A DNA stretch of 64,000 nucleotides from Haloferax massiliensis (GTDB lineage Archaea; Halobacteriota; Halobacteria; Halobacteriales; Haloferacaceae). A program made the translations under genes and the position numbers. The notes beneath the pieces were generated by a model, which worked only from the letters and a program-made list of their open reading frames with translations, was not told where the DNA came from and searched no databases. Below are positions 46,201 through 54,582 of this stretch, piece by piece (position 1 is the first letter of the stretch; each line of letters starts with the position of its first letter). The stretch lies in assembly GCF_001368915.1 (NCBI RefSeq), contig NZ_CSTE01000002.1:568273-632272 (forward strand). Direction: 5' to 3'.

Positions 46201-46348
46201 CTCTGATGAAATTGCTGTACGACCGGAGACGAATAGCCAACATAGTGACTAGTATCACGAGGAGGACGGGAACGTGATACCAGTCTTTGAACAGTTCGAG
46301 GACCGACTGAGAATCGAGGCCCTCTGTACGTTCAGAGTCTACGCTCAT
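43202..46348 (-). CDS. aglB: oligosaccharyltransferase AglB
   Basis: A 1048-residue archaeal STT3/AglB, which moves the lipid-linked glycan to Asn in N-X-S/T of surface proteins. The N-terminal half has about 13 membrane helices; early acidic motifs (residues 35-45, GNDAWYHLRE) bind metal. The diagnostic WWDYG motif (VMSWWDYGHWI) is near residue 610, in the external C-terminal domain, followed by a beta-sandwich region. All key features are intact. It is last in a leftward run after aglF-like, the UXS-like and paratose-epimerase-like genes; the 72-bp gap to the preceding gene is compatible with one operon. Confidence 0.97.
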   Translation of the reverse strand: MSVDSERTEGLDSQSVLELFKDWYHVPVLLVILVTMLAIRLRSYSNFIRDGDVLFSGNDAWYHLREVSYTVRHWPSTMPFDPWTNFPFGTSVGQFGTIYDQIIATVALIVGLGSPSPDVVAETLLVAPAVFGTLVAIPTFLIGRRLGGRLGGLFGVVILMLLPGTFLQRGLVGFADHNIAEPFFQGFAVLAIMIALRVADREKPVWELVEARDFDALRNPIKWSALAGVAIAVYMWSWPPGILLVGIVGLFLVLAMVSDFVRGQSPEHVAFVGVVSMLVTGVLMFVPLNDTSFSITQFSLIQPLFSFGIALGAAFLAALARWWESNDVDDRGYPIAVAGIGLIAIALLAVILPDAFRQITTNFLRTVGFSAGAATRTIGEAQPFLAANTLQSSGQTAVGRIMSEYGFTFFTGVVAAVWLVAKPIVNDGDSRKIGYVVGSLALIGVLFLIPALPAGVGSVLGVESSLVSLAIVTALIVGAVMQADYESEQLFVLVWAAIMTSAAFTQVRFNYYLAVVVAVMNAYLLREVLGIGFIGLANVERLDDVSYSQVAAVAIAVLLILTPVLIIPIQLGNGGVSQNAMQASQTGPGSVTEWEGSLTWMQNNTPAEGELGGTSNRMEYYGTYERADDFDYPDGSYGVMSWWDYGHWITVLGERIPNANPFQEGATEAANFLLAEDEQQAESVLTSMGDDGEGDQTRYVMVDWQMASTDSKFSAPTVFYDESNISRSDFYSPMYRLQEQNGQTTIAAASNVKDQRYYESLMVRLYAYHGSAREASPIVVDWEERTSSDGSVTFKVTPSDGQAVRVFDNMTAAEEYVANDPTSQIGGLGTFPEERVAALEHYRLVKSSNSSALRSGAYQNSIVREGNTYGIQPQALVPNNPSWVKTFERVPGATVEGSGAPANATVTARVQMRDLTTGTNFTYTQQAQTDADGEFTMTLPYSTTGYDEYGPDNGYTNVSVRATGGYAFTGPTSVAGNNTVVSYQAENVAVEEGLVNGAEDGAVEVTLERNEQELDLTGNSSSDDSQTNESASTSVSASVDAGAVAVAP

Positions 46349-46420
46349 TGATTCGATGGATTCGGAAAACGCGCATAAGTCTTGTGAAAGTCGGTCTTCG
46401 AAACTTCATTTTCAGGAACG

Positions 46421-47476
46421 TTATCGGCTCTCGTACCAGTCGACGAACCGTTCGATTCCTTCTTCGAAGTCGACTTTCCGTTCCCAGTCGAGTTCGTTCC
46501 GCGCTCGTGACGTATCCGAGACGTACACTTTCTGGTCGCCTTCACGCCACTCGTCGAAGGAGATGTCGGTGCGCATGCCTGACTTTTCTTCGAGGAGGTC
46601 GAGGAACTCAAGCAGGCTTGTCGTGTTCTGCGTTCCTCCACCCATATTGTAGACCGCGGACTTCCCGTCAGGGTCTGACAAGAACGCGTCGTAGGCCCGA
46701 ACAAGGTCTTTCACGTAGAGGACATCACGAACCTGCTTTCCATCTCCAAAGATGGTCAACGGTTCGTTATTGAGCGTACTGATTGCAAAGTGGGCGACCC
46801 ACCCTTGGTCTTCATTTCCGAACTGGCGTGTTCCGTAAATACAACTCATCCGGAAGGCAGCCGCCTGAACCTCGTTCCGCTCTGCGTAGTCCTGCACGTA
46901 GATGTCGGCAGCGAGTTTTGAGACACCATACGGTGTGTGTTCACAGCCGTCGATGGAGAGCGATTCGGGGATTCCGTTCTCGAAGTCTGCGTCATCGTAC
47001 CAGTAGCGGTTCTCTTCTTCGCGGACAGGGATGTCGTTGACGTTGTTTCCGTACACTTTGTTCGTTGAGGCGACCACCACGGCGGGGTCGCTGTCTGCTT
47101 TTCGTGCAGCTTCGAGGACGTTGAACGTTCCTTCGGCGTTCACTTCGAAGTCCGTCCGTGGGTCCGTCAGTGATGCGGTGACCGCGACCTGACCGGCAGT
47201 GTGAACGATTGCATCGTGGCCTTCGACGATGGATTCGAGCGCGTCGCCGTCGCGGATGTCCGCTTCGATGAGTTCGACGTCGGGGTAGTTCTCGTCGATG
47301 AAATTCCAGTTGTATGCTGCGGTGTTCCGGCTCTCGTCGGCCGTTTCGAGAGTATCGATTCGGCTGAGATTGTCGAGTGCTGTGACGTCGGCACCCTGTT
47401 CTGCGTAGTACTCGACCGCGTGACTGCCAACGAAGCCCGCGCCACCGGTGACGAGGACGGTCTCGGGCTTACCCAT
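46421..47476 (-). CDS. NAD-dependent epimerase/dehydratase, CDP-paratose 2-epimerase-like
   Basis: A 351-residue extended short-chain dehydrogenase. The NAD motif is TGGAGFVGSH at residues 10-19; the catalytic YGVSK (Tyr and Lys) is near residue 190. The segments VASTNKVYG, RMSCIYGTRQFG and EDQGWVAHF match those of CDP-paratose 2-epimerases (tyvelose synthesis) better than UDP-galactose 4-epimerases. The true substrate may be another nucleotide sugar. It is in the leftward agl cluster and starts 134 bp after the UXS-like stop codon. It replaces the aglI/aglG genes at this place in H. volcanii, which indicates a different glycan. Confidence 0.85.
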   Translation of the reverse strand: MGKPETVLVTGGAGFVGSHAVEYYAEQGADVTALDNLSRIDTLETADESRNTAAYNWNFIDENYPDVELIEADIRDGDALESIVEGHDAIVHTAGQVAVTASLTDPRTDFEVNAEGTFNVLEAARKADSDPAVVVASTNKVYGNNVNDIPVREEENRYWYDDADFENGIPESLSIDGCEHTPYGVSKLAADIYVQDYAERNEVQAAAFRMSCIYGTRQFGNEDQGWVAHFAISTLNNEPLTIFGDGKQVRDVLYVKDLVRAYDAFLSDPDGKSAVYNMGGGTQNTTSLLEFLDLLEEKSGMRTDISFDEWREGDQKVYVSDTSRARNELDWERKVDFEEGIERFVDWYESR

Positions 47477-47609
47477 GTGTAACGTCTGTGTACAGGTTGT
47501 GAATATAGTTACTTCTCACAAATTGAATGTCATGTGTCACTACATTGAGTGACGCAGATTACTCCTCTCCGACGAAGCTCATCTCTTCGAATTTTTACTG
47601 CATGTGTGA

Positions 47610-48557
47610 TTAGTCGTCTGTTAGCCGCTGTTCAAAATACGGAATCGTTCTTTTGAGTCCCGTTCGGAGCGAGATCGAGGGCTTCCAATCGAACTGTGAC
47701 GTGATTTTGGAGATGTCTGGGCGTCGAACTTCTGGGTCGTCTTGTGGGAGCGGTTTGTACGTCATGCCGGAATCGGTATCAACGACATCGAGGATGACGT
47801 CAGTTAATTCCTGAATGGATATCTCCTCTGTGTTCCCGACGTTGAACACGTCGCCTGCAGCGACTTCAGCAGGCGCGTCAGCAATCGCCCTGATTCCTGC
47901 TATCAGATCCGACACGTAACAGAAACTCCGGGTCTGACTACCATCACCGTAGATAGTCAAGTCCTCACCTCGGAGCGCCTGCGTCAAGAAGTTCGGAACC
48001 ACACGACCGTCGTTTGGATCCATTCGGGGGCCGAACGTGTTGAAAATTCTCGCGGTGCGAATGTCCATCTCGTATTTCCGTTCATACGCGACGGCGAGCG
48101 CCTCCGAGAAACGCTTCGACTCGTCGTAGGGCGCTCGCGGGCCTCTGATGTTGACGTTGCCGTTGTACGTTTCCGACTGAGGATGTTCGCCTGCATTCCC
48201 GTATACTTCACTGGTCGAGGCGATGAGCGCGCGAGCGTCGTGGTCACGAGCACATTCGAGTGCGTGCTTGGTCCCTTGACTGTTCGTCAATGCGATTTCG
48301 ACAGCGTGCGAGGTGAAATCTTCTGGGCTCGCCCGTGACGCCATATGATAGACGACATCGACAGTTTTGAATTCAGGGAACGGATCCCGAACATCGTGTT
48401 TCTGAACGGTAAGCCTTGACGACTCAACATGCGCTAAGTTCTCTTCACGGCCACTACCGTAGTTGTCAAGAACAGTGACACGGAACCCATCTTCAAGGAG
48501 GCTATCGACGAGGTGACTCCCGAGAAATCCCGCGCCGCCAGTCACAACTGCATGCAT
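47610..48557 (-). CDS. UDP-glucuronate decarboxylase (UDP-xylose synthase)-like protein
   Basis: A 315-residue extended SDR protein. The NAD motif TGGAGFLGSH lies at residues about 6-15, catalytic YDESK near residue 143 and TSEVYG near residue 117; the downstream IFNTFGPRMDPNDGRVV and GDGSQTRSFCYV match UDP-xylose synthases closely. The product of AglM, UDP-glucuronate, is the substrate of that enzyme, so UDP-xylose may feed this glycan. The ATG at 48557 gives the common SDR N-terminus; another ATG at 48602, four bases after the aglF stop, would add 15 residues and is possible. Confidence 0.88.
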   Translation of the reverse strand: MHAVVTGGAGFLGSHLVDSLLEDGFRVTVLDNYGSGREENLAHVESSRLTVQKHDVRDPFPEFKTVDVVYHMASRASPEDFTSHAVEIALTNSQGTKHALECARDHDARALIASTSEVYGNAGEHPQSETYNGNVNIRGPRAPYDESKRFSEALAVAYERKYEMDIRTARIFNTFGPRMDPNDGRVVPNFLTQALRGEDLTIYGDGSQTRSFCYVSDLIAGIRAIADAPAEVAAGDVFNVGNTEEISIQELTDVILDVVDTDSGMTYKPLPQDDPEVRRPDISKITSQFDWKPSISLRTGLKRTIPYFEQRLTDD

Positions 48558-48605
48558 TATCCTTTCTGTACCAGGCTGTAGTGGACTTTCGTCTTCCGAC
48601 ATATG

Positions 48606-49616
48606 TTAGAAATAGATACTGCTGTTGTCGCCAACGTTGAGATTGTTCGCCTCCCCGTGGACGTCGGTGTTACTCCCGACGATGCTTTCGCTGATATTGA
48701 CGCCCTGTAAGACCGCATTCTGCCCCACAATACTGTTGGCAACGATGCTCTGTTCTATCGTGGCCCCATTGTCAATACTCACGTACGGTCCGATGACACT
48801 CCCTTTGACGGTTATATTCTCTCCAGCGTCAATGGGAGGGATGATGACAGACCCTCTAAGTTGCTCGTCTCCATCTGTTTTGGTTCGTTCGAGAAGGACA
48901 CGGTTGGCTTCCAGAAGCGTCTCTGGACGACCACAGTCGTACCAGTCTTCGACTTCGAATGTTCGGAGGTTGCACCCCTGTTCGACCATCATCTGGAGCG
49001 CGTCGGTTAATTGGAACTCGTTTCCAGCACCTCTGATGTCGTTGTTGACCAGATTTCCAAGAGCGTCAAAAAGCGCGTTCGAATTTTCGATAATGTACAC
49101 GCCACTGATAGCGAAGTTCGATGGTGGGTCATCAGGTTTCTCGACGAGTCGGCTGACTGCGTTGTCCTCGTTCATTTCGACGACGCCATAATGGTTCGGT
49201 TCGGAAACCTCTTTCACGCCAATGCTTCCGTCGCTCTCCGGAAGTTCGTCATGAGCATCGAGGAATGCGTTGAACTTGTTTTCGAAGAGCATGTCCCCGA
49301 GTGCGATGAGTAACTCGTCGCCGCGGGCGACAGATTCGGCCTGATAGATACTGTGGCCGAGGCCTTTTGCGTTCTCTTGTTCTACGAAGTCGAATGCGAA
49401 CCGTTCGGAGAATGCAGACCGAGAATACTCAATAATTTGGTCTTTCATAGTCCCCCCGACGACGACGACGACTTCTTCGACATTCGTCTCGGCAATATTT
49501 TGGAGGATGTGTCCGAGAATCGGCTTCCCAGCTAGCCGTACCATCCCCTTTGGTTTCGTATGCGTCTGGGGGTAGAGCCGTGTTCCTTGACCGGCGGCTG
49601 GAATGATGGCTTTCAT
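48606..49616 (-). CDS. aglF: sugar-1-phosphate nucleotidyltransferase (AglF-like)
   Basis: A 336-residue protein with the N-terminal nucleotidyltransferase motif PAAGQGTRLYPQTHTKPKGM near residue 6, the catalytic ALGDMLF (Asp near residue 110) and a C-terminal left-handed beta-helix of hexapeptide repeats (GSVIGPYVSI, ANSIVGQNAV). It activates glucose-1-phosphate with UTP or dTTP, as AglF does in H. volcanii, supplying UDP-glucose for AglM. It heads the leftward aglF-UXS-epimerase-aglB cluster. A short inverted repeat sits between its TATA box and start codon. Exact base specificity is unproven. Confidence 0.87.
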   Translation of the reverse strand: MKAIIPAAGQGTRLYPQTHTKPKGMVRLAGKPILGHILQNIAETNVEEVVVVVGGTMKDQIIEYSRSAFSERFAFDFVEQENAKGLGHSIYQAESVARGDELLIALGDMLFENKFNAFLDAHDELPESDGSIGVKEVSEPNHYGVVEMNEDNAVSRLVEKPDDPPSNFAISGVYIIENSNALFDALGNLVNNDIRGAGNEFQLTDALQMMVEQGCNLRTFEVEDWYDCGRPETLLEANRVLLERTKTDGDEQLRGSVIIPPIDAGENITVKGSVIGPYVSIDNGATIEQSIVANSIVGQNAVLQGVNISESIVGSNTDVHGEANNLNVGDNSSIYF

Positions 49617-49619
49617 TAA

Positions 49620-49642
49620 AGAGAGATTTCGTTCTTCTCTCT
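49620..49642. promoter_or_regulatory. inverted repeat AGAGAG-N11-CTCTCT in the aglF promoter
   Basis: The arms are 49620-49625 and 49637-49642. On the minus strand the TATA-like gattttaga (49640-49648) adjoins the repeat and the ATG is 3 bp beyond it. The repeat therefore covers the transcription start zone and could be an operator for the entire aglF-to-aglB cluster. Confidence 0.45.
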
Positions 49643-50714
49643 AAAATCCACCGTCTCTATGCTACTCACGAACATGGGAGAGACATCTCCCCGTAAATCT
49701 CACACGACAAACTTTTTTTTCAAAGAGACTCACAGCTCGGGTGCCAATGATGGGTCGTCCCCCGTCCACAACGAGGTAAGGAACTTGACGCGACTGACTG
49801 ACTTCGTGATATCGGTTTTCTTTCCTCCAGAGTTTTTCTCACGCGCTTGAAGTCGTCTACGTGGGAATACGAACTGTTTGGCCAAACTGTACGCTTTTGA
49901 ACCTCTCTACTCGTTGTAGTTGCCGGTTTTCCTCGGGGCTACTCCTTAGTATTGCTATCTGGTAAGGACACATTCGCGGACGACGTTCATCGGTTAGATC
50001 GCCCCCCGAGGCGACTCGTGTCGGCACTCAGCAGACATGGCATCTTCTGGTCGTGGATGTTTATCTACGTACGTGTGTTTTAACTACGGAACACATCAAA
50101 ACCATCAGTACGAGGCTACCATGCTCGCTCCCTCGATTACAACACTCACGTCTTAAGGACTCGAAATTGCCTGGAAATAGCATTACCACAATGTGTTCCA
50201 TATCGCGACTGTGGTGATTCTCGTTAACGACTTGCTCTCTGGGTCGGTTGTCCTGTTTGAACTGTCCAACGAGTATTCGGTCGTGACTGACGGTGATGAT
50301 ACGAACGCACAGAAAGTACTGGACTGGTTGACAGGTTCCAGTGTCGTCTCGATCAACGATAGTGTCGTGGACACCGACTCAAAGTTGAGATGTCATCCAG
50401 AATATCGCTGACTGTTGGTCTACCGGCTGGATGGGTGATGAACATACACTACACTATATCCCGTTCAAATCGTCACCCTGATTAGATAAATTATGAAGCC
50501 GTGATGGATGGTTCCAAAAATTTAGTATCCTTAGTCGTGGGGGGGATAAAATGTAACACCCAGTGAGGTTTGAGAGGTGCACCGTAGTGTTCCTTCGGTC
50601 GAACGTAGCCTCAGGGAGTCCACCCAGAAACAGCGACACCAATTACGACTACAGTACAGTCTTTTCAAGTGTGTTTCTTGATTGACTACTGAAGGAAGTA
50701 GTGCTTACCAAAGA

Positions 50715-50725
50715 TTTTTATAATT
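50715..50725 (+). promoter_or_regulatory. TATA box of the GT4 gene at 50745
   Basis: The sequence tttttataatt is 20-30 bp before the GTG start, which predicts a leaderless transcript and supports this start codon. Confidence 0.65.
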
Positions 50726-50744
50726 CACGCTCACCGCTGACATC

Positions 50745-51872
50745 GTGCGTGTTGCCATCATCACACCCCGATATCCACCTGTAGTTCACGGTGGGGGAGA
50801 AATCAGTGTCCAACTTCTTGCAAATGAACTATCACCTCATGTAGATCGTGTTGAGGTCTTTAGTTTTGATGGCGCCGATGCGCGATCAGTTGACGGAATC
50901 AGAGTCCACCGATTTAGAAGCCTCCCACATCAGATTATGGAGTGTTCGAATCTACTGGCATACCTCCCACTGAGGAGGAAATTCAAACAGTTAGAATCAT
51001 TCGACGTACTTCATTCGTACAACATCGTATTGAACCCTATTGTTGGTCGTCTCTCCTCCCAGATGGGCGTTCCAAGCGTAGCGACACTGAACTCGTATGA
51101 CCTCCTACCCAAGTCGGCTTTCGGGATAAAAGCACCCCCGAAACGACATTTGTACGAACTTCTCTCAATGGGCACTACTGGTCGAATTATCCGGAGCGAG
51201 ACAAAGCAGATCAACCGTTTTATCACACTGAGCGACGCTTCCAGAACTATCTACCGCGAAAACGGTTTCCAGGACGTTCCAATCGATGTGGTCCCAAATA
51301 TGCTTGATCCGTCATTTGAGGTTCCTGAATCTGGAACAGACTCCAATAGCTTTCAGTTACTTTTCGTTGGTAGCCTAATCAGAGAGAAGGGAGTCAAGTA
51401 TCTTATTGAGTCTCTGTCTCACCTTTCTTCGGACATCTCTCTCAGAGTAGTTGGCACTGGAGACCAACGCCAACCCCTTGAGTCATTAGCTAATCGACTG
51501 GGAGTTAACTCTCGTGTCGATTTCACGGGCCAGATTCCGTACGAGCAACTACGCCAGTACTACACAGATGCTGACCTATTCGTCCATCCTGGTATATGGC
51601 CGGAACCGTTCGGACGAACGTTGCTAGAGGCGATGCAAGCAGGCCTTCCAGTGGTTGCAACTAACCTAGGGGGCCCCGCAGAAATCGTCCAGCAAGACGA
51701 ACTCCTCTGTCCGCCCAGAAACGCAAAAAAGCTCGCTGAGACAATTTCGCTAGCACGAGATCGATCAGGCGATGGAGTCCAGAATCAGGCGTATGTCTAC
51801 AAACGGTACTCTCCTGAAACTGTCATTGATGAGATTTGTGATGTGTACCGGTTGGCAATGGACAGACAGTAA
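50745..51872 (+). CDS. glycosyltransferase family 4
   Basis: A 375-residue GT-B-fold transferase. The N-terminal sequence RYPPVVHGGGEISVQLLANEL holds the Gly-rich acceptor loop; the C-terminal donor-binding part has PEPFGRTLLEAMQAGLPVVAT with the E-x7-E-type motif near residues 285-305. It adds a sugar from a nucleotide donor, presumably to the growing dolichol-linked glycan on the cytosolic side. No signal or membrane helix is seen. GTG start with a good TATA box. Base composition is markedly AT-richer than the backbone, so it was probably acquired by transfer. Confidence 0.88.
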   Translation: MRVAIITPRYPPVVHGGGEISVQLLANELSPHVDRVEVFSFDGADARSVDGIRVHRFRSLPHQIMECSNLLAYLPLRRKFKQLESFDVLHSYNIVLNPIVGRLSSQMGVPSVATLNSYDLLPKSAFGIKAPPKRHLYELLSMGTTGRIIRSETKQINRFITLSDASRTIYRENGFQDVPIDVVPNMLDPSFEVPESGTDSNSFQLLFVGSLIREKGVKYLIESLSHLSSDISLRVVGTGDQRQPLESLANRLGVNSRVDFTGQIPYEQLRQYYTDADLFVHPGIWPEPFGRTLLEAMQAGLPVVATNLGGPAEIVQQDELLCPPRNAKKLAETISLARDRSGDGVQNQAYVYKRYSPETVIDEICDVYRLAMDRQ

Positions 51873-51881
51873 TCCGTTCAC

Positions 51882-52763
51882 CTACGAATAAACCGTGCTT
51901 TTCAGTTCCCCAACACGATTTAACATACGCTCAAGAACGTATAAGAAGGACACGTCCAGATTTTTGGATTGCTGTAGAGCCAAGGGGATATAGGCTAACG
52001 AGCCAACCAGCCCAAACAATATCCGCGGTATTGACCGAGATCCACCGTGTTTTTGATGGAAGTGGTGTGTTCCTTCTCCAGACCGAATTGCTCTACTAAC
52101 GAATGACTCCCAACTGTAATCATCGTTGTGTTCTACACACATTGGGATGTATTTCATATCGAATCCAGCATTAACGACCCGCCGCTGTAGGTCTGCATCT
52201 TCTCCTGCTGCTAATGGGAACGATTCATCGAACCCGTCCATCTCGGAAAGCACAGACCGTCGGTATGCAACATTTGCCGTTCCACCCACTGCCAAGTCAC
52301 CTTCATTCCGAACTGGCTCGTCCGGTTCATCGTACGACATCTGGTCCCGAAATCTGTGCGCTTGAGCAAATCGGTTGCTCCTCAATAGTTCCTCGGGCGG
52401 GAATAACGAGCCACCTACTGCTGCAACACCTGGTTCGAAACCAGCAACCAACGATTGTACCCAATCTCGCGGAACGATGCAGTCGTCGTCTGTGAACAGA
52501 ATAAACTCACCTGCGGCATGTCGCCACCCCCGGTTACGTGCTGCCGCAGGTCCCGAATTTTCTTGCCGTAGTACTTGTACGTGCTCTTTCTCTTCGAAAC
52601 GCCTGAGAACGTCGTGTTGGTGTTCGGATTCGGAGCCGTCGTCGACGACGATTATCTCATAATTGTCTGCGGTCTGATCACAAACAGACCCTAATGTCAA
52701 CTCTAATTTCGACGGTCGCTCATAGGTCGGGATAACGATGGACGCGCGTATCTTGGAGGTCAC
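51882..52763 (-). CDS. glycosyltransferase family 2
   Basis: A 293-residue GT-A-fold transferase. The N-terminal strand SIVIPTYERPSKLELTLGS and VVDDGSESEH near residue 40 form the nucleotide-binding site; the DDD metal motif is FTDDDCIVPRDW near residue 93. A later segment AAGEDADLQRRVVNAGFD matches the catalytic ED region. It is AT-richer than backbone genes. It converges with the GT4 gene (gap 9 bp) and diverges from the flippase gene. It likely adds one of the middle sugars. Confidence 0.86.
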   Translation of the reverse strand: MTSKIRASIVIPTYERPSKLELTLGSVCDQTADNYEIIVVDDGSESEHQHDVLRRFEEKEHVQVLRQENSGPAAARNRGWRHAAGEFILFTDDDCIVPRDWVQSLVAGFEPGVAAVGGSLFPPEELLRSNRFAQAHRFRDQMSYDEPDEPVRNEGDLAVGGTANVAYRRSVLSEMDGFDESFPLAAGEDADLQRRVVNAGFDMKYIPMCVEHNDDYSWESFVSRAIRSGEGTHHFHQKHGGSRSIPRILFGLVGSLAYIPLALQQSKNLDVSFLYVLERMLNRVGELKSTVYS

Positions 52764-52979
52764 GTATTTATGTCACTGAGACAGTTCATTCTAACATAGT
52801 TACCTTTGCTGAATCGAAGTTCTGTGCATCAATCTCTGTATGCTGTCCATGCAATATAATTTCTACTACCTACGTTTTGTTCCCTACGTATTCAAATGTC
52901 TTAGCTGACGCCGCGCTGATAACTGGCTGAGAATCCAATACGAGAACTATTAATCCGATACACTTTGAACTGAGACAAG
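52764..52979. other. 216-bp divergent promoter region
   Basis: AT-rich region between the leftward GT2 gene and the rightward flippase gene. TATA-like words occur (for example ttaatccgat near 52948), and there is no gene. Confidence 0.5.
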
Positions 52980-54425
52980 ATGGGTACTGCTCGTTCTGGT
53001 ATCGGTTGGTTGATTGCTCAGATGGGTGCACTCGCGGTGGCCTGGATTGCGAGCATTTATTTCGCTCGGACGCTTTCTGACCCTCAGACTTCTCTCGGTA
53101 CGTTCTATGCCTTTGAGACTGTCGTCACTTTCCTTGTTTTGCTGGCAAACGGTGGTCTGAACGAAGCAATCGTTAAGCGAGTCAGTGAAGGGAGAGATCC
53201 CGAACAGTTTGCAACTGCTGGTTTGTTGCTATCTATGTTACTTGTTATTACTGTCTCGGCGGGCACTTTATTGGCATCACAACTACTAATCAACTTCTTT
53301 AATTTTGGGGGAATCTCAGTATTGGTTATTGTTGTGACAATCATCTCGTACCAAGTAAGGGACACTTTAGGGGCACTTCTAGCAAGCAAATTCCAAGTTG
53401 GACGCTCAGGAGCCATCAACTTCGCAAATTCGATTGGGCAAGTCGCCGTTCAGGTCTCACTTGTCTCTATTGGCTTCGGTGCCGTTGGACTTATGATAGG
53501 ATATATGGCGGGTGCGGTGTTTGCATCGCTGATAGCGGTCTATCTCGTATCAAATCGTTTCAACATCGCCTTACCCGCGAAACACCACATCTATAGCCTG
53601 ATCAGGTTCGCTCGGTACAGTTTCCTCAATAACTTCGTTCAGAAATTTTATGACAATATCGATATTATTATTATAACTGTCTTACTTGGAACATCATCAA
53701 CAGGCGTATACGGCATAGGCTTTCGATTCTCTCTCCTCGTCATGGTTATCTACAGCGCAATCACCCGCTCAGTCACACCTGAGATTAGTCGGCTAGATAT
53801 GGAAGGAAATAAGGGGCGTATTCGAGAACTTCTCAACGATTCAATAGTTTTAGGGTTGTTTTTTGGAATTCCTGCTCTGGCTGGGTTCGGTGTCCTCGCA
53901 CGACCAATTATCGTCACGTTCTACACGGAGGAGTTTGCCTCAGCAGCAATCATCGCATTCGGTGCCGTCGCAACAAGAATTCCGGAAGGACTTCGGTCGA
54001 CTGCTAGCGCTGTACTGAGCGGTATGGACCGACCGGACATCACTTTTCGGGGGGGTGCTATTCTTATGATTACAAATCTTGTTCTTGATCTTATTCTTGT
54101 CCCGACGATTGGAATCCAGGGTGCTGTGGTGGCGAGCTTTGCCGGAATGTCCCTGCAACTGTTGTATCTTATGTATTATCTCTTTTCGATTCTTGACCTC
54201 TCGTACGTTGATCTTCCTGGCCGAGAGGTCTTGGCCGAAGTCCTAGCCGCGCTCGTAATGGCGGGTGTTGTCTACGCTGTGAGAACCAGGCTCTCCGGAA
54301 TGTCAGCCGCATTACTCGCCGGATTGGTTTTGCTCGGTGTTATCACTTATATCACGGTCATTATCGGTGTCAGTGGTGGGGTCCGGCGCCGAGTATTCGG
54401 GATCGCACGAACGGTAATACCTTGA
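52980..54425 (+). CDS. polysaccharide flippase (MATE/Wzx-type, AglR-like)
   Basis: A 481-residue protein with about 14 membrane helices, in the MOP flippase superfamily (Wzx). It begins ARSGIGWLIAQMGALAVAW and contains FARYSFLNNFVQKFYDNIDIIII, typical of archaeal O-antigen-type flippases. The H. volcanii relative AglR moves the dolichol-linked sugar to the outer side. No gene symbol is assigned because orthology is unproven. A run of seven G (54049-54055) lies in the coding sequence. The gene is AT-rich like the rest of this segment. Confidence 0.88.
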   Translation: MGTARSGIGWLIAQMGALAVAWIASIYFARTLSDPQTSLGTFYAFETVVTFLVLLANGGLNEAIVKRVSEGRDPEQFATAGLLLSMLLVITVSAGTLLASQLLINFFNFGGISVLVIVVTIISYQVRDTLGALLASKFQVGRSGAINFANSIGQVAVQVSLVSIGFGAVGLMIGYMAGAVFASLIAVYLVSNRFNIALPAKHHIYSLIRFARYSFLNNFVQKFYDNIDIIIITVLLGTSSTGVYGIGFRFSLLVMVIYSAITRSVTPEISRLDMEGNKGRIRELLNDSIVLGLFFGIPALAGFGVLARPIIVTFYTEEFASAAIIAFGAVATRIPEGLRSTASAVLSGMDRPDITFRGGAILMITNLVLDLILVPTIGIQGAVVASFAGMSLQLLYLMYYLFSILDLSYVDLPGREVLAEVLAALVMAGVVYAVRTRLSGMSAALLAGLVLLGVITYITVIIGVSGGVRRRVFGIARTVIP

Positions 54426-54582
54426 TCTTGCAGTGACCAAGTCACCGACTAATTATCACTCTTGTTCTCGACAAAACCTGTTGTTACCCAGCGCACCTGG
54501 ATGTTGGAGTCGTTTTTGGCTACCATTGTCGACTTCGCCCCATGAGCCTTATCCTCTCTTAGCAACTGATGAGCACTTGGAA

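Larger units (their letters stand above)
49617..50744. other. 1.1-kb non-coding region inside the glycosylation locus
   Basis: Between divergent aglF and a GT4 gene. I see the aglF promoter and operator candidate at one end and the GT4 TATA box (50715-50725) at the other. The rest has low coding potential; a 72-codon frame (GTG at 50193) and a 62-codon frame (50642 leftward) are unsupported. It might be a graveyard of deleted glycosylation genes. There are oligo-T (49713-49720) and seven-G (50539-50545) tracts. Confidence 0.6.

Noticed and set aside
50193-50411. 72-codon frame in the 49.6-50.7 kb gap
   Set aside because: GTG start without a TATA box, no recognisable motif, and an equally long frame on the other strand.
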